Origin: Owenia fusiformis
Lineage: Eukaryota > Annelida > Polychaeta > Sabellida > Oweniidae
Direction: 5' to 3'
DNA length: 64,000 nucleotides
Assembly (NCBI GenBank): GCA_903813345.2
Contig: CAIIXF020000005.1
Span: forward strand, 36,335,375 to 36,399,374
Below are positions 1 to 12,600 of the stretch, piece by piece (the stretch's first letter is position 1; the number at the start of each line of letters is the position of its first letter). The notes under the pieces were generated by a model. The model saw only the letters and a program-made list of their open reading frames with translations. It made no database searches and was not told where the DNA came from. A program made the position numbers and the translations under genes.

Positions 1-276
1 TATATCCATCGTTACAACTTACGAATTCGTAACTTTATGAAATTTCTGTTAATGACCCCATGAATACTTAACTGGAATGGTACTAGAAACGTACGTGTAG
101 TTTTTATGAATTTCTATTCAAAATTAAATTGCTAATCTCATCATATGTTCTAAGTTATCTTCAACAAATAGGTATAATTGTTTCTTGTAATACCTAAAAC
201 ATAATATGACTTTCAAATGTGACTTCTCTTTTAAGACATCAATATGAATGTATCTTTGTATCTTCTCTTTTTGTAG

Positions 277-613
277 ATGTCAAGGTCTTCAGCATGAGGT
301 GCTAACACTTAAGCAACAACTTGAAGACGTTCGTGGCAAATCGTCAGCCCACGAGAGAACAAACTCAGACACTCAAGACAAGATCGGCATGATGCTATCC
401 TCGCTCCGGGAAGAGAATGACAAAACACGAGCAGCTCTTACAGAGAAGACAGGTGGTCTGAATGATGTCGCGAGTCGATTAAGAGAAGATTTAAGAAATA
501 CTGAGAATCGTAAATCAACTGTTGAACTTGAGTTACGTCATGTGTCTTCCGAACTCTCAGAGTCCCACCGTAGAGTGTCTGTGTTGGAAGCTTCAGTTGA
601 AGTCGCAAACAGA
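277..613 (+). CDS. ANKRD26-like exon, first in window
   Basis: Acceptor TTTTGTAG ends at 276 and donor GTGAGT starts at 614. The first base completes a codon begun upstream, then 112 codons follow in phase 0. The peptide begins CQGLQHEVLTLKQQLEDV and is predicted coiled coil throughout. The ATG at 277-279 is out of frame with the coding phase, so this is an internal exon and not a start. Confidence 0.85.
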
Positions 614-3600
614 GTGAGTAAATGAATTTTGTATAAATTATTATGTTGTATACTGAAGTGGGAAACTTTCGATATAGACTTTAAATTTTATGATTGATAA
701 TATCTTTCGTTTTGTCTGCGTCAAAAGCTATTAGAATTCCCAAAACATACAAAGTAATGTTCTTTAGCATAGATTTCAAAACGATATTTCAGTTATAACA
801 AAAATTTACTTGTTATTTATCCAGACACGAGAGCAGCTTGAACGTGAAAAAATCCATCTCCAATCAGAAGTAGAACGTGCCAATAGCAAACTTGAGAACC
901 TGAAAGAGAGGCAGATGGAGCAAAATGCTAAGATCACTGAGCTTTCACAGAAGTTAATGATGGCTGAACAGAGCTCTGTCATGGCCAACCAACAACTTGC
1001 AAGTGCTGGTGCTAATGCCGATGCTACAATGGCATCTAAGGTATGTGTTATTGAACATTATTTTTGTACACTTTTTGAAAGATATGCGTTTTATTTATGT
1101 TTTGCATAATTCATTTTTGTTGCAGTAGTTATATTTTAAATCTTAATAATTCAGCTATACTAGCACTTAGCCTGGGAAAAGTTTCTCAGATTTTCCATAT
1201 ACATGTACTAAAATTTTTGAGATTTCATTTGTCTTTCTTGATGTTACCATGGCAACATCATAATAAAAACAATAGAATTCATGGTTCTTGATCAATGTTC
1301 AGGAACAATCCCCAAGCTGTTTAACTAATTGCTTTTGCACTTTTAAGTTGACATTTGCATTTATAATAGCTTTAAAAATATTGTAAACTTCAATGTATCT
1401 GTATTTTAACTTTCTTCTGTAGCGTATGACATCGCATAGTTATGGTCGTCATGACTACCAGCAGGTAAACATTGCATATTGGCATGGAGATCACATCACT
1501 TAAAATTAGCTTAGGATCTGAATGAATATAAGGGCATGTTAATTGGTTGAGGGTATTTCCTTGTTTCTTAGTTTTGGATTGCAGTTAAACCTATACTTTT
1601 TTGTTGTATTCTTTATTTTGAGCCTGGCCTTTTGGTCCATTGTACTAAACTTAAAAAAGGTGATTTTCTAAGTTGAAGTTACCTTTGAATATTAGTTTCA
1701 TTTACTGTTGACTTAATAGTGGTCCATCGAGTAGATAAAAAAATATGTTTTCCTCAGGATATTTACTCTGTACAAAACCTCCCATAACGTACAGTCTATG
1801 TCTACACAATTGCTTGACTGTCAAATTTATAATTCAGAAATGGTGGATTAACTTTCTTTACTCACACCATCTATACATATGTACTCTAACAGTCTTCACT
1901 TTCATTTATCTTTTTCTCACAGTAGTTCACTTTCATTTCAGAAGCTTTTAGAGTTCTCTTAGCTATGAATGCATGGTGTAGGGAAATATGTAGATGTCAA
2001 TGTAGAACTATTAAAACTGCTTTATGCTTCCTTTACAGCTTTTATCAGTGTGATGTGTTTATATTATTTGATCAAATTGTTCAAATGGTTTCAATTTGAT
2101 TTAACTGAAGCATGTATGTAGAATCAGATAACAACCATATAAACACAATATAATAGTCATTAGTCTGTTGTGTTTCTGCTAATCTGGATTGTATTGGAGC
2201 ATGGGGGGGGGGGGGGGGCATGTCAAGATTCTTTTTACAAAATACAATTTAACATAGTCTCAAACCAAGTCTCTAGCTCCAATAACCACAAAAATCTATT
2301 GCAAATATGTTTGAAAAAGTAAAGAGTTGATGTCAGGCAGTATATATAGAATACCAGTTTAAATAAAAAATAACATTGCAAAGTAACTAAATAGTCTATA
2401 AAAGTTATACTTGCCATAGTATTTTGTGTTCTGTATTTCTTTTCATTTCATTTGCATTTATCTCAGTAAAATACTGTTCATTCAATCCATTACTACAATA
2501 AACTTTGAGATGGCCCCCTTATTAAGTCCAGATTTAGAGGAATTCAGATCAACATTAACAGATTCACTTTCTGCATGACCCCTAAAAATATTACAATTTG
2601 GTTATGTTTATTTCTCTGTTTTTCTCTTTAGAATTTCATTTTGTGTTTGATTTTTGTACATTTCCTCAAACTTTGAAGTGTTTATAGGTTTCTTCCTCAC
2701 TTAAATCCTTGTTACATCCTATAGATTTCATTTTTTGATGATGATGAGCATGACCTCATGTGGTATTTCATGAATGGGTCCAGTGTATACTACAAAGTTA
2801 GGATGCTTTAGGTAGGAAATGTAAAAGCTGTGAGTAACAAAAAGCAAATAATATCTAGTATCCACAAAGATAGTACATGTATAATCTGAGAATTGAAAAA
2901 AGTATATTGGATATAAAGTATATCCTTTGTTTATCTAATAGGATATTTTACACATTATCGCTCTGTTTTGGACTGTGTTCAGATTCATGCAGAGATTCAC
3001 CTGAACTACAGTGAAACTCATAACTGCCTGACTACCCGATAGCAATTACTTTTGACTCTTGGCAATGGACTTGGAAAAATTAGTTACCTATTGGGCAATG
3101 GACTGAACGCCAATATGTAAAAAAGTCACAGTTGTGACCACCTTGTTTTAGGATAACATGCTAAGATCATAGACATGTTAAAATGAAGGATTTTAACAAG
3201 AATTATTGATGACCCAACAGAGAATATTACATCATAGTCTGCTATTATTACACAAGAAACTGGATTGGGAACTGCATTTGGAACTTGTAATTATATATGC
3301 TCTACAGAAACAGTACATATGTACTACAGAAGCTGTTGTTGGATTCTAAGACAAACAAACTGGTCTCTCATCTACATACACGTAGCAACAACAATTTTTT
3401 TGAGACAGTCCAGAGGTCTCGGACCATGTCAAATATTGGCTAGTCATTCTCTTATATTCTAGTCAACTCAGTACTGCTTGTGATTAGCGGATAAAACACA
3501 AATCTATAATGTTCTACTTGTATCTTGATTAAAAAGAATAAAGTTATGGTCAATTAACCATCCTCAGTGTAGGAAGTTTGGAACAGATGATTTGAATTTG

Positions 3601-6600
3601 AAGATGATGATCAACAAAATTGTTGAACCAGGAGACATTTTTGATCCACCAATAATCACAATGTACTTTACTCGGGGGGGAGTATTCATGATTGATGCTA
3701 TGTTATGAATACACATATTCAGTTTTAGACTTGATGAACAGTTAATGATAATGGATCATCGAATCATTGGTGATTATGACTTCCCCTAGGATATAACTGC
3801 AAAACTAAATCTAAAAGAAATTAGAAACACTCATATAAATAGATATCTACCAACTGGTAATAAATTATTCATGTTATAATGATTGTATATAACTTTTGTG
3901 AGGACATGATTGAAATACAATGAATGATGTAATTATAAGGAACAGTGATTAGAATGAGGGTAACAGGTATATAAACGGAACAGTAACATAGGAGTGAAGT
4001 TAGACAGTGTATTTAACTAACTCTACTTTACTACCCCATCTTCAGCAAAGGATCTTAAAAACATAATAAGGAGAAGAACTTGATTTGACACAATTAACAT
4101 GGTTGACTCCTATGGAAGACTAACACCATTGGTGTATGCTGCAAAACATAACAATATAAACCTACTGAATGACATCCTTGATGTTTTCACCAAGATCAAA
4201 ACTGCTGACTTTATGCCTAACATTGAGGAAACATGTGCTGAGTTTGTGGAACGTATTGCTGAACTCTGTGACCAGTATGGACTGTCAGTTGGAGAAATTT
4301 ACAATGTTCATGTGTTTGAAAGCATATGGAGATCAACTGAAGGAAAGGTTGACAAAACAATTCAAAATATTCCTATATCTGATAGTGATTTAATGTTAGA
4401 AAATAATGCAAGCATTATGGAGTATATTAGTGTGAATCTTACAGTTGGGTTGATTTATGCCTCTTGGTATGGTAACATTGAATGTGTGAGGGCTCTAATT
4501 AGATATGATCCTGATGTCCTTAAGAGGACTCCCTTGTGTATGCCCTTGAAGATCATCATATGGATATAGCTGGGGAGTTAATAGAAGCTGGAGCTGATCC
4601 CTCAGTCACCATGCAAAGAGGAGAGATTGTCCAGAATTACATCAAAACCATGGCTAAACTGCAATGTAATGAGTCCAAGCTAGAATCAGAATCACTGAAA
4701 AACAATGATGGATTAAGAAAATTGGTATCTGATTATATTGCATATAAGAATGCTATTCTGTTTTTACTTGAAAATGGAGCTGAGCTGGACTGGTGTATGT
4801 TTCCCAAAGACAAACAAGACCAGATAATTTCTGATTTAACATCATGGACACAAAGTGATACCACAACAATTCTGGTTGCTATGACTCTAACAAGTTGTGC
4901 CAAATGTAGCTTTATCTTGAATACGAAATTGAATTCATACATAAATGACGATTTAGATAATGAACATGGCTCTGTTGAACCTAATAATAGAACCATTCAT
5001 GGGTCTTACTCTTTTTCGCATTCACTTCAGAACCAAACTAGGATAAGCATACGTAAATATTTAAAGGGTGGCTATCATGAAAACACATTTGCTCAGAAAG
5101 TTAAGAGTCTGCCCTTACCTGGAAGACTGAAGGATTATATTCAATTCAAAGATCTAGCAACAGTGTTGTCATCAAATCTGGATGACCTCGGCATTAATTG
5201 CTGAACATGAAGAACTTATGGAATTACCACAGGCTGGTATCGAAATATTTGTCCGCTGTGACGGAGCATGCTATTTTTCATAAAACACTAAGAATACTTC
5301 ACGATTTATTTTTTAACTCATATGTTTCGTTATACCATACACAATTACTTACTCCATGCAATGGATATATCATTTGCGGGTAACTTTCACTTCTGTTTGA
5401 AGTCCGATTACGCTGGGAAGAAAAGCTATTGAAAATGGCGTCGGAGTATCATACTTCAAAATGTACCATTTCTTGTTTAACTTTCTAATGGCACGATATA
5501 CTGACACGATAATATTTACACATGGTTTCAGCATAACTATGAAGGTATAAATGAGATGTTGATGTATTTGGTCTTTTTAATTCTTTTATGAAAAATAATG
5601 TTTAATTATTTTGTCCGCTGTGACGGAGCAGTTGCAAATGTGAACTGTGAAAATGCTCCGTCACAGCTGACAAAAATATTAATATTATTTTTTATTAAAA
5701 AAATCAAAAAGACCCAATGCATTAATATCTCATTAATACATTCAGAGTTATGCTTAAAACATATGTTAATATTATCGTGTCACTATATCATGCCATTAAA
5801 AAGTTAAAAAAGAAATGGTACATTTTAGAGTTTGATACTCTGGCGCCGTTTTCAATAGATTTTACTCCTTGCGTTATTGGACTTCAAACAGAAGTGAAGG
5901 TTACACGCAAATGATATATCCATTGCATAAGAGTAAGTAATTATCTTTGATATAACGAAACATGTGAGTTAAAAAATGAACCGTGAAGCATTCTTAGTGT
6001 TTTTATGAAAAATAGCATGCTCCGTCACAGCGGACAAATCTTTCGATACCAGCCTGTGATTACATGTAATTTGAGTTAGGTTTAATATAATTTCAGACAT
6101 CATTTTCTCTTATTTCTTTGCGATAGGCCTATTAGTGTTCTGTTATAATCTCCAACTTTTTATGGATGATGTTCGAGCTGTTGATGTTGGGTATATGGTG
6201 GTTGGCCTCTGTAACAAAAGGTGGTGACATTTTGCATGTTAATGCCTTGTTTTATTTGTGAAATTATTTCTATTTCATCAAATAAACTCTTTATAACTTT
6301 ATAACACACTTTTGTCAATATTAATATTATACTGACAGCCTGACTAATATTTTTCCTTTTTCCCATGTAAATATTATTGGATGAAACATTATTTCAAAAA
6401 TCATCAAAATCGTGTTGTACATTTAAGGTGTTAGAAATTTATTACCTTATTTTTTCTTGGTTCAATAATATTTTTATTTACCTAGCAGTCATACAATATT
6501 TCTTACCTGAGAGTATATTTGTATTTGAGATTTACAACAGTTTAAAACCTATATTCATTCATTTGTCATTGCTAACCCAAGTTCTAGCATCAGAGATGGG

Positions 6601-9600
6601 CATATCAAGAAAACTAACGGAAATGCTAAATATAGAGGAGGGAAATATATCAGTGAAACGGAACTCATATGCATGTACAAAATCCTTGTACTGGGGCCAT
6701 TAATAGAAACTTTGTAAAGTTGAGAATTCTTAAATCAAATGTACCCATGGATATTGACGTTATAGAACAATACCCTTTGGATTTCTTAACTTTTACAAAG
6801 TTTCTGTTAATTTTTATAGCTATAATATATATATTATTGAAGTTCTATCCTGGTTTGGAAAAAATAGCAAATGTATAATTGTACAGTTATTAGTGTTTTG
6901 TATACATTAACATTACTAACAAAATAACATGAAATATGATTTTTTGAAAAATCCATGAAATTTCCAAGGTGGGTTACAGTAATTCACCTTTTATATACAG
7001 CATAACTGTTATTTCACCTTTTTGTATACAGGGGGATCTGGAAGAGCGACTACATAAGTTTGAGCTTGAGAAGACAAGACTTGAGGCTGATTTGAAAGCT
7101 GAGAAAGAGAAAAATGAAAGACTGGAGAGAGAATATCAAGACTCTAACCAGGTAAGGGTCTACAGTGTATATAACAAGATATTAAAGGGGTGCAACCTTT
7201 AAGTAATGCCCCAGTCACATTTGAGAGAATATCAAGACTCTAACCAGGTAAGGGTACGGGTCTACTGCGCAGTATTTTAGGATATTAAAGGGACACAATC
7301 TTTAAGTAATGCCCCAGTCACATTTGAGAGAATATCAAGACTCTAACCAGGTAAGGGTACGGGTCTACTGCGCAGTATATTAGGATATTAAAGGGACACA
7401 ATCTTTAAGTAATGCCTCAGTCACATTTGAGAGAATACCAAGACTCTAACCAGGTAAGGGTCTACTGCGTAGTATAACAAGATATTAAAGGGACACAACA
7501 TTTAAGGAACACCCCAAAATAGTTTGGTCATAGCAACTGTAAATAGCAGAAGCTAGAAAAATTACATTACTACTTACATACACAAGCGAAACAGACCAGC
7601 AATGTCTCTGTTCATGTTCACGTTCATATAGTCAATGCCATTGATTGTTAGTTCATGTCTTTTCATGTTCATAGAGCTAATGCCATTGATTGTTAGTTCA
7701 TGTCTTTTCATGTGCATAGAGTTAATGATGTTGATTGTTAGTTCATGTCTTTTCATGTTCATAGAGCTAATGCCATTGATTGTTAGTTCATGTCTTTTCA
7801 TGTTCATAGAGCTAATGCCATTGATTGTTAGTTCATGTCTTTTCATGTGCATAGAGTTAATGATGTTGATTATTAGTTCATGTCTTTTCATGTTCATAGA
7901 GCTAATGCCATTGATTGTTAGTTCATGTCTTTTCATGTTCATAGAGCTAATGCCATTGATTGTTAGTTCATGTCTTTTCATGTGCATAGAGTTAATGATG
8001 TTGATTGTTAGTTCATGTCTTTTCATGTTCATAGAGCTAATGCCATTGATTGTTAGTTCATGTCTTTTCATGTTCATAGAGCTAATGCCATTGATTGTTA
8101 GTTCATGTCTTTTCATGTTCATAGAGCTAATGCCATTGATTGTTAGTTCATGTCTTTTCATGTTCATAGAGCTAATGCCATTGATTGTTAGTTCATGTCT
8201 TTTCATGTTCATAGAGCTAATGCCATTGATTGTTAGTTCATGTCTTCATGTTCATAGAGTTAATGCTGTTGATTGTTAGTTTGTTTATGTCATTGGTTGA
8301 ATTAATATTAAAATGTCAAAATAACTATTTATTGTTATTGTTAATCTATATGTCTCCTTGTTTCCTAATGATCCAGTTTAAAGTGACCTGATTGACTGAG
8401 GTAATGACTTATGATAATAATGTACTATTAATTAAACCGAGAAAAGATTACCATATTTTTGTAAACTTTTTAATAAAGCTAAAAATATATTTTATTATGG
8501 AGATATTTTGTCATTCTGTGAATTAATTACTGTATATTTTCTTTGATCTTTGTTTATTTATAATTTTGTAAGGGCTGTGTCATGGACAATTATGGATCAG
8601 AAAATATAGGCTAAAGGATTTGTAAGCTATACATTTCAGATTCGTGGTATCAATTCTTACACTTTTCCAAGTGTTGACTTTTTTATTCATTTAAATCATG
8701 CAAACATATTCATATGGCACTAACAGTGATAAAGACACCTCAAGGAGTGTATGGCTTTCACTAATATCGCAGATTTTGTTATTAAGATGATGATCTGTTG
8801 ATGATTGTTGTATTATTCCAGGTGCGAAACACAATGGAAGCTTTGCTCTCAAATCTCAAAACCTCTACAATACACATGGAGGACAAACTCAACGTATGAG
8901 TCTTTAATTTATTTTACAACTTTTTACAAAAAATTGCTGGCCAAATCTATTTTGGAGGCTTTTTGCTGGTGACTGGCCATTTTGATGCAAAATTGAGCAA
9001 AACGGCATGTTTTCATATAATCATAAAATGAATTGTATCAACACCCTCTTTGCTCTGTTTTATGCAATTGTGAAGCCAGTGATGATATATTTCAATTGCA
9101 CCCAACTTGGGGTTGGTCAGCAATGAGTTAAAGATTAGCATATAAAAATAACAGAATTATGTAAAAAAGTTGTGCTGTTTGATTATAAAGATCATTCTGG
9201 GTATATAAGTACAGTTTTTTCCCACAATCCAATGGGACAGGAAGTGACATGGAACAAACTCGTCTATATGAGTCCTTAGTCTTGTTGTATCATCAATATT
9301 TTAGGAAGAAACTGCTCATCGTACACTTTTTGAAAGGGAAGCTGAAGATTCCAAAGCATTATGGGAAAGTGAAGTGAAATCAAGATCTAAGTTAGGTTTG
9401 CGGGTAAGTGAATAACTAGTTAACAATTCTCTTTCGAATTCTAAAACATCTGGTATGCCACGCATACTTAAATATGATATGATTCATGAAAATAAGAGAA
9501 ATATGAATATGTAAGATTTAAAAGAATGTTTAGCAAAATATAAATGATATGAGCTGAAAAGATTCTAAAACTGAGACAATTTCAAAAAGTCACTTGTAAC

Positions 9601-12600
9601 TCTCTGATTTTCCCCATTAGCAAAACATAATTGCTATGCTGCTTATATCATGGTAATGTATACAGAAGATGGTACTCTTTCTTAATACCTTGTTAGTGTG
9701 TAGACTAGGACTGGGTGGTCAAATGACATGTCAACTTGTGCATATCAAATCTGTCTCGTAATGATTAGTGAACTGCTCTTAATTAAAGGCCTGGATTGAC
9801 GATCTTTTGTTGTAATACCAACAGTGTATCTTGCTACCTATTTATCAATGCTTAAATTATGTACTTTCCTTAAATTAACAGATCTGAAAACCTATTTCAA
9901 ATTGTAATTTTATCTCAATAAAACCAAACATAATAGAAACTGTTCATTTTGTCATTTGTAACATATACTGTATAATGAAGGGTGCATAAAATATGATGTA
10001 TTTGTCAGTTTCGCTTGCTGAAAAATTGTTCATTAAATATTGAAGTATACATATGTTTTTGCTGCTTATAATAGTTTTTACACAAAACGTAATACAGGGT
10101 GTTCAATATTGTGAACATGAGGGGAGGCATCAAAAGTTGTATGTCGGATCGGAAACTAAATAAATCTAGTTTTGACTCTGATCCCCCTCCCCCCAAATCT
10201 AAATATCATGAAAGTTGATCGCTGACTTCTGGTTTGAGAATTTGAAAAATTATTGGAAATGCTTATAAATTATAAATTTTGGAAATGCTTATTCAAAGGC
10301 ACATAAAATCAAAATGATATAACTTTTTCACATCCATGCGATACATCGATCCATCTTAAAGCCTATCAGATTTACGGATCACAGTATTTTTATTGAGCTA
10401 CATACAATGTTCTCAAATGATTGTGGAAAGTTAAGAAAGCATACTACAGTGAAATGTGCTCATGAGAACAGGAATTGTCCAAATACAAACTCCACCAAAT
10501 CCTAAATACAGAGTGAGAACAATTGATTATCTTGTTGAAAAGCCATGTTACTGTCGAGGAGGCATAATTTTCTAGCAAGCTATTATTGTTTTTGAGGCAG
10601 GGCAATTAAGTTTAAACTTTTATGTCAGACTGTGACTAACACTGACAACCAAGAAGCAAATGAAGTTTGGACGGCAAAAGATAAATGTAATTTTTGTGAA
10701 TGTGTAAACCAGAATTAGGTCGCATGCATCAATAAAGCCTTATGTAGAAACAAGTGCTCAAAAATATAGGATTCAGACTGCAACACATTCTGTTGTTTGG
10801 AGAGAGATCCTTTCGAGAGAATCAAGAAAGCAGGTATGATATCATTTATAAAGTAAAATCTTACATTATTTAATAAGGGGTCTTGCTTTGTAACTAACTA
10901 TGCATTTTGTATCATTATATCCTACTAAACTATTATATCACTAAAATATTTTATGGTCACATAGGATATCCTACAGCCAATAAATTCCCATAGCATAACC
11001 ATTGATTTTATCAACATTTTTGTACCACCTTGTAAGATTGTTATTTATGATTGCTTTTAACTACAACTTGGGATACATTAAGTAACTGATGCATTGCTAT
11101 TGAATATAACCATATGGAAACAACAATGAGTTTTGCGTATTTATGCATTGCAGTTTGTTTACTGAATTACATATTCGTAATTGAGGTAGATTCGCAAAGT
11201 GACTGTGGGAAGTTAAGAAAGCATTCTACAGCTACATGTGCTCGTAAGAATAAGGATTGCCCAAATGCATACACTTGCGTGAAGAGCAAATTAGATAGCA
11301 GCAAATTTGTATGTTGCCAGAACAAATTTCTACCAAGTACTAAAAAATGTAAGAGAGCAGCGAATGATCCTGTTGATGAGCCACGTCCATGTAGAGGAGG
11401 AGGAAGCATTCGCTGTTCAGAAAATTATTACTGCCATGTAGGCAAAGCAAATATGTTCTCTCTTTGTTGCCTGAATATAACTTGCACTGATCACCAAGGT
11501 TTGAACCGCAAATCAATTGACAAAAAATGGAAGGCTAAAGATAACTGCAATGTTTGTGAATGTGTAGGCCAGGAGCAGATTGTTTGCTCCAATAAGGCCA
11601 AATGTAAAAACAAGTGCTCGAAAAATGGAGAAATTTCATGGAAAGATGCAGGCTGCACTAGATGTGAATGTAAGGGAAAACGATTAGATTGTAAAGAACC
11701 ATGTGACAGGGTGGAAGAAACAGGTGTGATATAATTTTGTGTACTAATTTTTCATTATTGGGTGTGTAGTTAGATTGAAGTATTCATTTTATTAAGCTCT
11801 CTCTATATTTATTGATCTCTCTTTTTATTCTCTCCATTTAACTGAAGATCAATATACAAGATAGTGTATTACATTATAAGTTTAATGTTTTATAGGTGCC
11901 ACATCTCCAATGTCCCAATGCCCTAAAGGATATGGATGGCAAGCAAGTGTTCAAAGATGTGATGGTGTACAAGGAGAGAACAATAAAACTTGTCCTTCGA
12001 TTAAACTACAGTGGTTTGAATGTAAGCCAAAACTTCGTCCAGAACCTGGAGTTCGATTATCTGAAAGTACATCAATTATCACAGGTGGAAAAGAAGTGAA
12101 GCCTGCATATAACTACAGATGGATGGTGCATTTCAAACCTCCCTTATCTTGTGGTTGTGGAGGGTCGATCATTAGTCCAAAGCATGTACTTACAGCAGCT
12201 CACTGTGTAAAACATGGTGATAGACTCAATTTTACTTTTTTAACAGGAAAGCACAGCTTGTCTATTAATGAAACCTTTCAGCAGAGTCGAAAAGCATCGG
12301 ACATAATAATTCATCCAAACTATAGTACACCTAGTGAATTCCCTTATAACAATGATATTGCAATTGTTGAGCTTGACCAACCTTTAGAATTCAACAATAT
12401 CACACAACCTGTAATGCTGCCTAAGGATGGTGTTTTTGATATGGATAAACTAAAGAAGAAGGTGTGTACTGTTATTGGCTGGGGTAGCACAACATCACAA
12501 GAAAGATGTGCCACATCTGATGTTTTGCTAAAAGTCAACCTTAATTTAGTTGATACTTGTTTCCTTAGTGCTATTGACCTTAAGGAAGTGTCTGGTAATA

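Noticed and set aside
277-279. ATG as a start codon of the coiled-coil gene
   Set aside because: It directly follows a splice acceptor and is out of frame with the coding phase shared by all later exons.
7574-8279. Frames of over 200 codons on both strands
   Set aside because: They are produced by a stop-free 45-bp satellite and encode only the repeated 15-residue unit.
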